From Rhizobium sp. WYJ-E13 (lineage in GTDB: Bacteria > Pseudomonadota > Alphaproteobacteria > Rhizobiales > Rhizobiaceae), in contig NZ_CP076854.1 of the NCBI RefSeq assembly GCF_018987265.1, positions 1,054,001 through 1,118,000 of the forward strand: DNA of 64,000 nt, written 5' to 3'. Below the pieces are notes generated by a model. The model made no database searches. It saw only the letters and a list, made by a program, of their open reading frames with translations, and was not told the origin of the DNA. The position numbers were made by a program, and so were the translations under genes. Positions 54,055-62,966 of the stretch are shown piece by piece. The first letter of the stretch is position 1. Each line of letters starts with the position of its first letter.

Positions 54055-55632
54055 ATGAGGACGATCGCTCGTGCGGCCGTGGCCGCTGCAGTTTTACTCG
54101 GCACCAGTGTTTCAGCATTCGCCCTGGAGCGGGGCGGCACACTGGTCTACGGTCGCTATGCCGACAGCCTTTTCCTGGATCCCGTGCTGAACGACGCCAA
54201 CGTCGATATCTGGATCCTGTCCAATCTCTACGACACTCTGCTCCTGCCGACCGATGATGGCAAGGGCGTACAGCCTGGCCTCGCCAGCGACTACAAGGTG
54301 GCCGACGACGGCAAAAGCGTAACGCTGACCCTGCGCGACGGCATCAAATTCTCCGATGGTTCTCCGATCACCCCCGGCGACGTCGCCTGGTCGCTGAAGC
54401 GCGCCTCCAAGAAAGACAACGGCATCTGGGGCTTCATGATCGAATCCATCGACGACGTGACGACGGAAGGCGACAAGACCGTTACGATCAAGCTCAAGCA
54501 TCCGGATCCGGCCATTCTTGCGGCCTTGACCGTCTTCAATACCGGCATCCTGCCGGAAAAAGCCTTTGAAGCATCGCCGGGCGCGACCGACGAGGAAAAG
54601 GCCAAGGCTTTTGCGGAACATCCTGTTGGTTCCGGCCCCTTCGTGCTGAAGTCCTGGGACCGCGGCTCCAGCATGAAGCTGGTGCGCAACGAATATTACT
54701 GGGGCAAGGGCGAGGACGGCAAACCACTGCCCTATCTGGACGGTCTAGACTTCGAGCTGATCCCCGACGATGCGACCCGCATCCTGAAGCTCACATCCGG
54801 TGAGATCGATGGCGCCGAGTTCATTCCCTATGCCCGTGTCGACGAACTGAAGTCGTCCGGTAGTCTCAATATGGAACTCTACCCATCGACACGCGTCGAA
54901 TACATTACGCTGAATGTCCGTCCGCAGCTTGGCGGCAAGGACAATCCTCTGTCCAACGCCAAGGTCCGCCAGGCGATGAACTATGCCGTCAACAAGGATG
55001 CGATCATCCAGATCGTCACCCACGGCGTCGGCACACCGCAGACGTCCTACATGTCGTCGGCAACGCCGCTGCATGTCGGCGACAAGCCGCTCTATCCCTA
55101 CGACCTGGAAAAGGCGAAGAGCCTGATGAAGGAAGCCGGATTCGAGAACGGCTTCTCGACCAGCATCCTCGTGCTCGCCGGCAATCAGGACGAGGTCGGC
55201 ATCTCGACCGCCCTGCAGCAGATGTGGGCGCAGATCGGCATCAAGCTCGAGCTGCAGCAGGTCGATAACCCGACCCGCACCCAGCAATATCGCGACGGCA
55301 CCTTCGTGATGCGCAACGCCGCCTGGACCGACGATATCGCCGATCCAAACGAGATCACCTCCTATTTCGTCTATTCCAAGACGATCGATGCGCTGCACAG
55401 CGGCTGGAAGAACGACGAGGCAGACAAGCTCTTCGAAGACTCCCAGAAGGAAATGGATCCAAAGAAGCGCGCTGAGCAATATGCGAAGATGCAGGAAATC
55501 TATAACACCGAAGGCCCGACCGTGCCGCTCTATGAGACGCCCTACCCGGTTGCTCTCAGCAAGAAGGTCCACGGCTTCCTGCAGATCCCGCTTGGCAACA
55601 ACATTTTCGCCAAGACCTGGAAAGACAAGTAA
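54055..55632 (+). CDS. Extracellular solute-binding protein, family 5
   Basis: Periplasmic binding protein of 525 residues. The signal peptide ends near SVSAFALE (residue ~22), and the body is of the OppA/DppA type (LTLRDGIKFSDGSPITPGDV near residue 93). The ATG at 54055 has AAGGGG 6 nt upstream; an ATG at 54034 sits before that site. It is first in the plus-strand operon and followed by a hairpin terminator, which should leave it more abundant than the permeases. Peptide or amide substrates fit the M32, M20 and creatininase-family enzymes of the locus. Confidence 0.92.
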   Translation: MRTIARAAVAAAVLLGTSVSAFALERGGTLVYGRYADSLFLDPVLNDANVDIWILSNLYDTLLLPTDDGKGVQPGLASDYKVADDGKSVTLTLRDGIKFSDGSPITPGDVAWSLKRASKKDNGIWGFMIESIDDVTTEGDKTVTIKLKHPDPAILAALTVFNTGILPEKAFEASPGATDEEKAKAFAEHPVGSGPFVLKSWDRGSSMKLVRNEYYWGKGEDGKPLPYLDGLDFELIPDDATRILKLTSGEIDGAEFIPYARVDELKSSGSLNMELYPSTRVEYITLNVRPQLGGKDNPLSNAKVRQAMNYAVNKDAIIQIVTHGVGTPQTSYMSSATPLHVGDKPLYPYDLEKAKSLMKEAGFENGFSTSILVLAGNQDEVGISTALQQMWAQIGIKLELQQVDNPTRTQQYRDGTFVMRNAAWTDDIADPNEITSYFVYSKTIDALHSGWKNDEADKLFEDSQKEMDPKKRAEQYAKMQEIYNTEGPTVPLYETPYPVALSKKVHGFLQIPLGNNIFAKTWKDK

Positions 55633-55652
55633 TACGTGACCCAGCCTGCTGC

Positions 55653-55684
55653 GCGGGCCTCTTACCAAGGCCCGCGGCCTTTTT
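55653..55684 (+). terminator. Hairpin with T-run after the binding-protein gene
   Basis: GCGGGCCT-CTTACCA-AGGCCCGC forms a perfect 8-bp stem followed by GGCC and five T. It sits 21 nt after the stop of the binding-protein gene and before its permease genes, so it probably works as a partial terminator. Confidence 0.75.
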
Positions 55685-55690
55685 CGACTA

Positions 55691-55737
55691 CAGCATCGGC
55701 CCGAAATTCGGGACCGATTTTCGGAAAGCCTGATGCG
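55691..55737. repeat. Palindromic intergenic element
   Basis: A 47-bp imperfect palindrome: GCATC/GATGC outer arms and CCGAAA/TTTCGG inner arms, with CCCGAA-A-TTCGGG inside. It resembles the dispersed palindromic intergenic units seen in rhizobial genomes. Only one copy was noticed in this window. Confidence 0.5.
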
Positions 55738-55751
55738 TAGATTCAAAAGAG

Positions 55752-55785
55752 TTAGTGCGTCCTTAGTGCGTCCAAATGGACGCAC
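55752..55785. repeat. Tandem 11-bp repeat with competing hairpin
   Basis: TTAGTGCGTCC occurs twice in a row (55752-55762 and 55763-55773) and is followed by GGACGCAC at 55778-55785. The complement can pair with either copy of GTGCGTCC, giving two alternative 8-bp hairpins in the leader just before the permease genes. Confidence 0.65.
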
Positions 55786-55815
55786 GGCGCGCTGGAGGAA
55801 GATCGGGAGCGGCTG

Positions 55816-56754
55816 TTGCCCCTTTTCAATTTCATAATCCGCCGCGTGCTGCAGATGATCCCGACGGTGATTTTCATCCTCATCGTCACCTTCGTTCTCG
55901 TGCGCCTGCTGCCCGGCGATCCCGCCAGCGCCATGCTTGGCGACCGCGCCATCGATGCCGATGTCGAGCGCATCAATCACCAGCTTGGCCTCGATCGGCC
56001 TGTCCCCGTGCAATTCCTCTATTATGTCGAGCGTATCCTGACCGGCGACCTCGGCAATTCCATCGGCCTCAAAGTGCCTGTCATGTCGCTGATCCTGCAG
56101 CGCCTGCCGGTCACGCTGATGTTGACGGTCATGTCAGCGCTTATTGCTTTGGTTCTTGCCGTGCCGCTCGCCTTCGTCGCTGCGCTGAAGCGGGAACAGC
56201 TTCCTGACAGCATCATTCGCGGTACGTTCCAGGTCGGGCTGTCGATGCCGGTCTTCTATGTCGGCATCGTGCTACTGACCGTTTTTGCGGCGCAGCTGAA
56301 GATCTTCCCCGTCGGCGGTTATGGCGATACGTTTGGTGACCGCATCTACCATCTTTTTCTGCCGGCGCTGACCCTGGCACTGAGCTTTGCCGCCGTGCTG
56401 ATGCGCAATCTCCGCTCCTCCATCATTGGCGTTATGAATGCCGAATATGTGGATTTCGCCATCGCCAAGGGCCTGCGCTCGCGCGTCATCCTCATGCGCC
56501 ACATTCTGCGCAACGCGCTGATTTCGACCGTCACATTGTTCGGCCTGCAGACGGGCACGCTCTTCGGTGGCGCCGTCATCACCGAAACCGTCTTTGCCGT
56601 CCCCGGCGCCGGCCGCCTGTTGATCGATAGCATTTATGGCCGCGACTATCCGGTTCTCCAGGGGCTGACCATCGTGCTTGCTGTCCTCGTCTCGCTGACC
56701 TTTCTGGTCACCGATATCGTGCAGGCCTGGCTTGATCCGAGGATTGCCCGATGA
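55816..56754 (+). CDS. ABC transporter permease (DppB type)
   Basis: Membrane protein of 312 residues with about six helices, starting from a TTG at 55816 with GGGAG 6 nt upstream. The N-terminal RRVLQMIPTVIFILIVTFVL and LLPGDPASAMLG match DppB permeases, and EYVDFAIAKGLRSRVILMRH is the coupling loop. It overlaps the next permease by 4 nt. Together they form the channel for the substrate of the binding protein at 54055. Confidence 0.9.
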   Translation: MPLFNFIIRRVLQMIPTVIFILIVTFVLVRLLPGDPASAMLGDRAIDADVERINHQLGLDRPVPVQFLYYVERILTGDLGNSIGLKVPVMSLILQRLPVTLMLTVMSALIALVLAVPLAFVAALKREQLPDSIIRGTFQVGLSMPVFYVGIVLLTVFAAQLKIFPVGGYGDTFGDRIYHLFLPALTLALSFAAVLMRNLRSSIIGVMNAEYVDFAIAKGLRSRVILMRHILRNALISTVTLFGLQTGTLFGGAVITETVFAVPGAGRLLIDSIYGRDYPVLQGLTIVLAVLVSLTFLVTDIVQAWLDPRIAR

Positions 56755-57599
56755 CCGGTCTCGCCACCAGGGCCGCGCGTCACGCGTCCCGTTGGCGCAC
56801 GCTGCCTCGTTCGCTGAGTTCGGGCGGCATTATTCTCGGCCTCAGCCTCATCGTCGCGATCTGGCCGTCGCTCTTTGCCCCCTATGATCCGACAGCCTTC
56901 GACTACAATGCACTGCTGAAGCCACCGAGTTGGGCGCATCCCTTCGGCACCGACAGTTTCGGTCGCGATGTGCTCTCGCGCGTCATCCATGCCTATACGA
57001 TCGACATGCAGATCGCGATCTTCGCGACGATCGGCCCCTTCATCTTCGGTACGCTAGTCGGCGCCTTCGTCGGCTATGTCGGCGGTTTCTGGGAGGCGAT
57101 CTTCGGCCGTATCGTCGATGCCACGATCACCTTCCCCTTCCTGGTGCTGGTCATCGCCATCGTCTCCGTGCTCGGCCCCGGCCTCGGCAACATGTATGTC
57201 GCCGTCAGCGTCGTCGGCTGGGTCTTCTATGCGCGGCTGGTTGCTGCCGAAATCAAGGTGCAAAAGCGGCTCGATTATGCCGATGCCGGCAAGGTGATGG
57301 GTTATGCGCCGCTGCGCATCATCTTCCGTCACCTGCTGCCGAATGCGATCACGCCGGCGATCGTCTACTGGATGACCGATATGGCGCTCGCCATTCTGCT
57401 CGGTTCCAGCCTCGGTTATCTCGGTCTCGGCGCCCAGCCGCCGGCCGCCGAATGGGGCGTGCAGATCGCCGACGGCAAGAATTTCATGAATACCGCCTGG
57501 TGGATCTCGGTCTTTCCGGGTGTCGCAATCGTCATCACCGGCCTCGGCTTCAGCCTGGCAGGTGACGGTGTTGCCGAATTGTTGAGGGTCAGACGATGA
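56751..57599 (+). CDS. ABC transporter permease (DppC type)
   Basis: Membrane protein of 282 residues. HPFGTDSFGRDVLSRVIHAY near residue 63 is the DppC mark, followed by about five helices and the coupling loop LDYADAGKVMGYAPLRIIFR. It overlaps both neighbouring genes by 4 nt. Confidence 0.91.
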   Translation: MTGLATRAARHASRWRTLPRSLSSGGIILGLSLIVAIWPSLFAPYDPTAFDYNALLKPPSWAHPFGTDSFGRDVLSRVIHAYTIDMQIAIFATIGPFIFGTLVGAFVGYVGGFWEAIFGRIVDATITFPFLVLVIAIVSVLGPGLGNMYVAVSVVGWVFYARLVAAEIKVQKRLDYADAGKVMGYAPLRIIFRHLLPNAITPAIVYWMTDMALAILLGSSLGYLGLGAQPPAAEWGVQIADGKNFMNTAWWISVFPGVAIVITGLGFSLAGDGVAELLRVRR

Positions 57600-58603
57600 C
57601 GGGCATGCCAAGCGAAAATGGCGGGCTGATCGTGCGCGGCCTGACGACAACCTTCGATACGCCCCACGGGCAGGCAATTGCAGCTGCCGATGTCGATTTC
57701 GACGTTGCGCCGGGCGAAGTCGTCGGCCTTGTCGGCGAATCCGGCTCCGGCAAGAGTGTGACGCTGCGCTCCATCATGCGGTTGGTCCGCGAACCAGGAC
57801 ATGTCAGCGGCCGTGTCGAATGGCGCGGTCGCGATCTCGTCGTCATGACGGCGGAAGAACTCCGCAGGGTTCGCGGCCGCGAGATCGCGATGATCTTCCA
57901 GGAACCGATGACGGCGCTGAACCCTGTCCTGCCGGTCGGCGTGCAGATCGAGGAGAACCTCGCCGCCCATACGACGCTGAATGCCAGGGAGCGCAAGGCG
58001 CGCGCCTTGGAACTGATGAACATCGTCGGCATTCCGGCCGCCGAGAGACGACTGCAGGAATATCCGCACCAGTTTTCCGGCGGCATGCGCCAGCGCGCGA
58101 TGATCGCCATCGCGCTCGCCTGTTCGCCGAAACTCCTGCTTGCCGACGAGCCGACGACCGCACTCGACGTCACGATCCAGGATCAGATCCTGAAATTGCT
58201 GCTCGACCTGCGCGACCGGCTGTCGATGAGCGTCGTGCTCGTGACCCACGATCTCGGCGTGGTCGCCGCCACCTGTGATCGCATGGCGGTCATGTATGCC
58301 GGCCGCATCGTCGAGACCGGAAAGGTGACTGATGTCTTCAGCAAGCCGCGCCATCCTTATACGCGGGGCTTGCTCGGTTCGGTGCCGCGCTCAGGCGCAT
58401 CCCGCACTGTGCTGCAATCGATCGAGGGCACACCGCCGAGCCTCACCAATCTGCCGGTGGGATGCGCCTTCCACCCGCGCTGCAAATTTGCAACCGAACA
58501 CTGTCTGGGAGAGCGGCCGCCACTAGTGTCCATCACCTCCGAGGCGCGGATGGTTGCTTGTTTCCACCATGAGCTCGTAGCCAAGGCGGAGGCGATCATT
58601 TGA
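57596..58603 (+). CDS. ABC transporter ATPase (OppD/DppD type)
   Basis: ATPase of 335 residues with Walker A GESGSGKSV near residue 46, signature FSGGMRQRAMIAIALA, Walker B LLADEPTTALD and a C-terminal Cys-containing segment (GCAFHPRCKFATEHC) that may hold a cofactor in related proteins. Overlaps the permease upstream by 4 nt and ends inside the start of the partner ATPase. Confidence 0.92.
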   Translation: MTGMPSENGGLIVRGLTTTFDTPHGQAIAAADVDFDVAPGEVVGLVGESGSGKSVTLRSIMRLVREPGHVSGRVEWRGRDLVVMTAEELRRVRGREIAMIFQEPMTALNPVLPVGVQIEENLAAHTTLNARERKARALELMNIVGIPAAERRLQEYPHQFSGGMRQRAMIAIALACSPKLLLADEPTTALDVTIQDQILKLLLDLRDRLSMSVVLVTHDLGVVAATCDRMAVMYAGRIVETGKVTDVFSKPRHPYTRGLLGSVPRSGASRTVLQSIEGTPPSLTNLPVGCAFHPRCKFATEHCLGERPPLVSITSEARMVACFHHELVAKAEAII

Positions 58604-59604
58604 ACGCGAATATTCCCATTCTTTCGATCGACGGCATCTCGAAACGCTTTGCCGGCCCGCACTCCCTGACGCGACGACTGCAGGGAATACCGCAGCTCGC
58701 CGTGCATGCGCTTCGCGACGTGACGCTCGAAATTCATCGCGGCGAAACGCTTGGCATCGTCGGCGAATCCGGCTGCGGCAAGTCCACCCTCGCGCGGTGT
58801 CTGGTGCGCCTGCACGAGCCGGATGGCGGGGCAATCCGCTTCGAAGGCAAGGATATCGGCCGGTTTCGCGGCGGCGAGCGGCGCGCCTTCAACAGGCGGG
58901 TGCAGATGATCTTCCAGGATCCCTACGGCTCGCTCAACCCGCGCATGACCGTTTCGCAGATTCTCGGCGAGGCGCTCTCCGTTCACAAAATGCGGGCCAA
59001 GGTCGAAATCCCCCATCGGATTGCGGAACTCTTGGAGCTCGTTCGCCTGCCGCAGGATGCGGCAGGCCGCTATCCGCATGAATTCTCCGGTGGCCAGCGC
59101 CAACGCATCGGCATTGCGAGAGCGCTCGCCGTCGAGCCCAATGTCATCGTCGCTGACGAACTGGTCTCGGCGCTCGATGTTTCGGTGCAGGCCCAGGTCG
59201 TCAATCTACTCCTGCAACTGCAGGAACAATTGCATCTGACCGTCATTTTCGTCGCCCACGACCTGCGGCTGGTTCGCCATATCTCGCATCGAGTCGCGGT
59301 CATGTATCTCGGCCAGGTGGTTGAGGTGAACACGTCGGAAGGCCTCTTCACCGCCCCGCGTCACCCCTATTCCAAGGCGCTGCTCGACGCGGCACCGGAG
59401 CTCGATCCGTCTCGCCGCAGCCGAACGATCGCAGCGCGCGGCGAATTGCCGAGCCCGCTCGAAGTTCCGCCGGGATGCGCCTTTGCCAGCCGCTGCCCGC
59501 ATGCCTTCGATCGTTGCAGGATAGAGCGGCCGCTTCTGACGCCGCGTGGCCATGGCCAGCTCGCGGCCTGCCACCTTGAGGATTTCGGGGCACCTGTGCG
59601 CTAA
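58600..59604 (+). CDS. ABC transporter ATPase (OppF/DppF type)
   Basis: ATPase of 334 residues. The start is a TTG at 58600 overlapping the TGA of the preceding gene. Walker A GESGCGKST lies near residue 55, signature FSGGQRQRIGIARALA, and Walker B VIVADELVSALD, where the usual DEP reads DEL; the catalytic Glu is kept. A C-terminal Cys segment (GCAFASRCPHAFDRC) is present. It completes the importer. Confidence 0.91.
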   Translation: MNANIPILSIDGISKRFAGPHSLTRRLQGIPQLAVHALRDVTLEIHRGETLGIVGESGCGKSTLARCLVRLHEPDGGAIRFEGKDIGRFRGGERRAFNRRVQMIFQDPYGSLNPRMTVSQILGEALSVHKMRAKVEIPHRIAELLELVRLPQDAAGRYPHEFSGGQRQRIGIARALAVEPNVIVADELVSALDVSVQAQVVNLLLQLQEQLHLTVIFVAHDLRLVRHISHRVAVMYLGQVVEVNTSEGLFTAPRHPYSKALLDAAPELDPSRRSRTIAARGELPSPLEVPPGCAFASRCPHAFDRCRIERPLLTPRGHGQLAACHLEDFGAPVR

Positions 59605-59619
59605 GAGGATCAGAGAACC

Positions 59620-61134
59620 ATGAGTTTTGCCGCTTTTGAAAACGAGATCGCCAAGATCAACGACATCCTCTGCGCCGTAAACCTGCTTACCTGGGATGCG
59701 CGCACCATGATGCCGCCAGGCGGTGTCGATGCACGCGGCAAGCAGATTGCCACACTCGCCGGGCTCGCGCGCGATCTTGCGACGAGTGACAAACTTCAAC
59801 GCGCCATCGAAGGCGCGCGGTCGGAACTATCAGGGATCGATGTCGGTGACCGCCGTAAGCTCGCGCTCGAAAAGGCAGCAGAGGCGATCGACACCCTCTC
59901 ACGCATTCCCGCCTCCCTCGTCAGCGCTGCGGCGGAGCTGAAAACCGTCGCCCAGGCGGCCTGGAGCAGCGCGCGCGCCGCCAATGATTTTGCCGCTTTC
60001 GCGCCGTTCCTCGAACGCACGATGGAAATGCAGCGCGAGATCGCCGCTGCCATCGGCTATAGGGAGCATCCCTACGACGCGCTGGTTGCAACCTACGAAC
60101 CGGGCATGAACTGGTCGCGGCTGCGCAGGCTCTATGGTGAGCTGCGCGACGGCCTGCTGCCGTTGCTCGCCCAGGCGAAAGAAGCCAATGTCCGCGCGGA
60201 AATTCTCGATCGGGCCTACCCGGTCGACAAGCAGCGGGCATTTTCAAGCCTGATCTCCGCCCGTTTCGGCTATGATTTCAACCGCGGCCGTCTCGACGAC
60301 ACGGTTCATCCCTTCGAGATTTCCTTCACACGATCCGATGTGCGCATCACCGGCCGGTTCCGCGAAACCTGGCTGCCCGGCGGCCTCTTCGCCGTGTGGC
60401 ATGAAGCGGGCCACGGCATCTACGAGCAGGGTATTTCCGACGCTTTCAGCCGTTCGACATTCACCACGGATTTCGTCAATCTCTATGCCGTCGGCGGCAC
60501 GAGCTTCGGCACGCATGAATCCCAATCGCGCCTTTGGGAAAACCGCGTCGGCCGCTCCCGCCGCTTTTGGGAGCTGAATTTCGCCGATCTGCAAAAGACC
60601 TTCCCCGACCAGCTTAGCGATGTCACGCCGGAGGATTTCTGGCGGGCCGTCAATGCTGCCCGGCCCGGCTTCATTCGTGTGGAAGCCGACGAGTTGACCT
60701 ATGATCTGCACATCATGCTGCGTTCGGAGATCGAAGCGGGTCTGATATCAGGCGAAGTTCGGGTTGCCGATCTGCCTGGCATCTGGCGCGACAAGGTGAA
60801 GGCCTATCTTGGGCTCGATGTGCCAAACGATACGCTCGGCGTCCTGCAGGATGTCCACTGGTCATCCGGCATGGTCGGCTCTTTCCCGACTTATACGATC
60901 GGCAACATCATGTCGTCGCAGTTCTTCGCAGCGGCCTGCAAGGAGACGGCCATCGAACGCGGGTTGGAGAATGGCGATTACCTGCCGCTGAAAACCTGGC
61001 TCAATGACCATGTTCATCAATACGGACGCTCGAAGAGCGCCAGCCAATTGCTGGCGGATGCGACAGGCGAAGACCTTTCCGTCTCCGCCTATGTCAACGA
61101 TCTCAAGCGCAAGGTCGTAGACCTCACCGCCTGA
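59620..61134 (+). CDS. M32 family carboxypeptidase
   Basis: Metallocarboxypeptidase of 504 residues with the zinc motif HEAGH at residues 261-265 and LTWDARTMMPPGGVDARGKQ near the N-terminus, as in carboxypeptidase Taq. The length is normal for the family. It is 15 nt after the last importer ATPase, so it should act in the cytoplasm on imported peptides, removing C-terminal residues. Confidence 0.92.
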   Translation: MSFAAFENEIAKINDILCAVNLLTWDARTMMPPGGVDARGKQIATLAGLARDLATSDKLQRAIEGARSELSGIDVGDRRKLALEKAAEAIDTLSRIPASLVSAAAELKTVAQAAWSSARAANDFAAFAPFLERTMEMQREIAAAIGYREHPYDALVATYEPGMNWSRLRRLYGELRDGLLPLLAQAKEANVRAEILDRAYPVDKQRAFSSLISARFGYDFNRGRLDDTVHPFEISFTRSDVRITGRFRETWLPGGLFAVWHEAGHGIYEQGISDAFSRSTFTTDFVNLYAVGGTSFGTHESQSRLWENRVGRSRRFWELNFADLQKTFPDQLSDVTPEDFWRAVNAARPGFIRVEADELTYDLHIMLRSEIEAGLISGEVRVADLPGIWRDKVKAYLGLDVPNDTLGVLQDVHWSSGMVGSFPTYTIGNIMSSQFFAAACKETAIERGLENGDYLPLKTWLNDHVHQYGRSKSASQLLADATGEDLSVSAYVNDLKRKVVDLTA

Positions 61135-61142
61135 GGCAGGAA

Positions 61143-61700
61143 TCAGCCGACCAGCAGCTTGACCCAGGCTTCAACCTCGTCGCCACTGCTCATGTCTGGC
61201 CGCACCAGCCCGTCGATCATGAATGTCGGCGAGACATGAATGCCGTTCTGACGCGCATATTTGCAGTGCCATTTGATCTCGCGGTCGAGATCAGGCATCG
61301 CGAAAGCGTCTTTCAGCTCGACACCGCTGTAGCGTTCCAGGCGTTCGATGATCTGGTTCGGCGTGACATCCATATTGGCACCGCCGGCATGCCGCTCGAA
61401 CTCGAATTCTTCGCGATGGGCAGCAACGGCCGCCATGACCTTCTTTGCCGTTTCCTTGCCACCGCTCAAGGTCGACGCGGCGAGGATGCAGCGCACGACC
61501 ACGCCGGAATACATATGCCAGGGCTGCGACTGCAGGCGGATTTTCACTGTGATCCTGTTCTCGCCGGCTTGCTCCAGAAGCCTGTCCAGCTTGTTGAACG
61601 TCCTGACGGAATAGGGGCAGGTCGGCTCCAGGAATGCCTCGAAAGCGCGCTGTCCGGAACCCCAAACGAGTGGATCTGTCTGCCAGGAAGTGGTCGTCAT
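61143..61700 (-). CDS. DsbA-like thioredoxin-fold protein (CPYS)
   Basis: Protein of 185 residues from the ATG at 61700 (AAAGGA upstream; an ATG at 61706 is too close to it). It has CPYS in FLEPTCPYSVRTFNKL, so only one cysteine of the usual CxxC, and the cis-proline in HVSPTFMIDG. There is no signal peptide, so it is cytoplasmic. A one-cysteine site suggests glutathione- or adduct-type chemistry rather than disulfide formation. It converges on the M32 gene. Confidence 0.83.
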   Translation of the reverse strand: MTTTSWQTDPLVWGSGQRAFEAFLEPTCPYSVRTFNKLDRLLEQAGENRITVKIRLQSQPWHMYSGVVVRCILAASTLSGGKETAKKVMAAVAAHREEFEFERHAGGANMDVTPNQIIERLERYSGVELKDAFAMPDLDREIKWHCKYARQNGIHVSPTFMIDGLVRPDMSSGDEVEAWVKLLVG

Positions 61701-61890
61701 GTTCATGTCCTTTGTTCTGCATCTTTCTATTGCCGGCCACCATAGTTACCGACGTAGCCTGCGTCGCGTGTGATATCACTGTTTGCCGTTCCAATTATCC
61801 ACGAGCTCATGAGGGCCATAAGACCGTTTGGCTTCGCATGCCCCTTTCACAAACGTGCCGAGCCGCTATGCTGTCATCGCAGACTGAAGG

Positions 61891-62175
61891 ATGGATAATT
61901 CAATGATGCAGGCACGGCAGGGGGAGTTGCGCGAGCGGATGACGATCCTAGGCGATGTCAATTCTGCCTCATTCGTCCCGTGGATCCGTCGCCATGCTGA
62001 CAAGCTCGGACTGTCCCAGGATTTCTTTTACACCGGGGCCGACCGAATCGAACTTGAGGTCGCGGGACCTGTCGAACTGATCGACATGCTTGAAATGGGA
62101 TGTTCGCTTGGCCCGATCGATGTCTGGGTGGACGAGATTCAGCGCAAGATTGTAGATCCGGCCGATGCACCGTAA
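61891..62175 (+). CDS. Acylphosphatase-fold protein lacking catalytic residues
   Basis: Protein of 94 residues. SFVPWIRRHADKLGLSQDFF and IELEVAGPVELIDMLEMGCS line up with acylphosphatase, but the catalytic Arg of the loop (normally GFR) is replaced and the Asn of the WxxN motif is missing. It may be a non-enzymatic relative. ATG at 61891 or at 61903; the second has a better spaced GGATGG. A hairpin terminator follows. Confidence 0.6.
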   Translation: MDNSMMQARQGELRERMTILGDVNSASFVPWIRRHADKLGLSQDFFYTGADRIELEVAGPVELIDMLEMGCSLGPIDVWVDEIQRKIVDPADAP

Positions 62176-62178
62176 TGC

Positions 62179-62206
62179 GGCAACATTGATCTGTTGCCTT
62201 TAATTT
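62179..62206 (+). terminator. Hairpin after the acylphosphatase-like gene
   Basis: GGCAAC-ATTGATCT-GTTGCC is a perfect 6-bp stem followed by TTTAATTT, just after the stop at 62175. Confidence 0.6.
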
Positions 62207-62324
62207 AATCATTGTTGCTAATGCGATTTTTTTATGCAAGCCTCAGACAACTGAGGTCGCGAGCTCGGCAACAGTGCGCGGCCAGCGGCGCTAAAGTATT
62301 GGTAAAATTGAGGAACTGAAAGTT

Positions 62325-62966
62325 ATGCCATCTGATACGGCCGGCTCCTGGACGCCTGTCGCCCTTTCTGCTGATCTGCCGCCGGCAACCGTCATACCGG
62401 CCTTAACGCCAGCAGGATCGATAGCCCTTTGGCGCAGTCAATCGGGGCGCGCATCGGCATCGTCGGATCGCTGTCCGCATCGCGGGATGCGATTGTCCCA
62501 CGGCTTCGTGCGTGGCGAGACGCTCTCCTGCATCTATCATGGCTGGAGCTACTCTCCGGCGGGGGGATGCGTTCGCATCCCGGCCCATCCCGACCTCGTG
62601 CCGCCAGAAACGATCCGCGTCGCCGTCCAGACAGTCGAAGAATTGGATGGCGTCATCTGGGTCGCTGCTGGCAAGCCGACATCGCAGCCGCCGCGCCTGG
62701 GCAACCTTATTCCGTTGCGCTCGCTGACGGCCGAGGCCGGCATCGCGGAAATCGAAGCTGTGGCCGGCGCAAAGGCGAATGCAGACGGACTTATCAACGT
62801 CGCGGAATATCCATGGGTCCGGCTGTTGCCGACGCCACAGGGGGATCGCACGCTGGTTCATGTCATGATCGAGCAAAGTCGCAGCATTGAGGATCGGGTT
62901 GCCGCGTCCCGCATTGCCGAAGCTTTGCGCCGCCGGGCGGAAGCACGCCAGAAGGAAGCTGCATGA
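62325..62966 (+). CDS. Stand-alone Rieske 2Fe-2S protein
   Basis: Protein of 213 residues. The iron-sulfur ligands are in CPH (Cys50, His52) and CIYH (Cys69, His72), separated by 16 residues as in Rieske oxygenases. After ~residue 115 it has only a short mixed tail and no catalytic iron domain. It overlaps by 4 nt the gene for a protein with that catalytic domain but no Rieske ligands, so the two are probably parts of one split oxygenase. It lacks a signal peptide. Confidence 0.85.
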   Translation: MPSDTAGSWTPVALSADLPPATVIPALTPAGSIALWRSQSGRASASSDRCPHRGMRLSHGFVRGETLSCIYHGWSYSPAGGCVRIPAHPDLVPPETIRVAVQTVEELDGVIWVAAGKPTSQPPRLGNLIPLRSLTAEAGIAEIEAVAGAKANADGLINVAEYPWVRLLPTPQGDRTLVHVMIEQSRSIEDRVAASRIAEALRRRAEARQKEAA

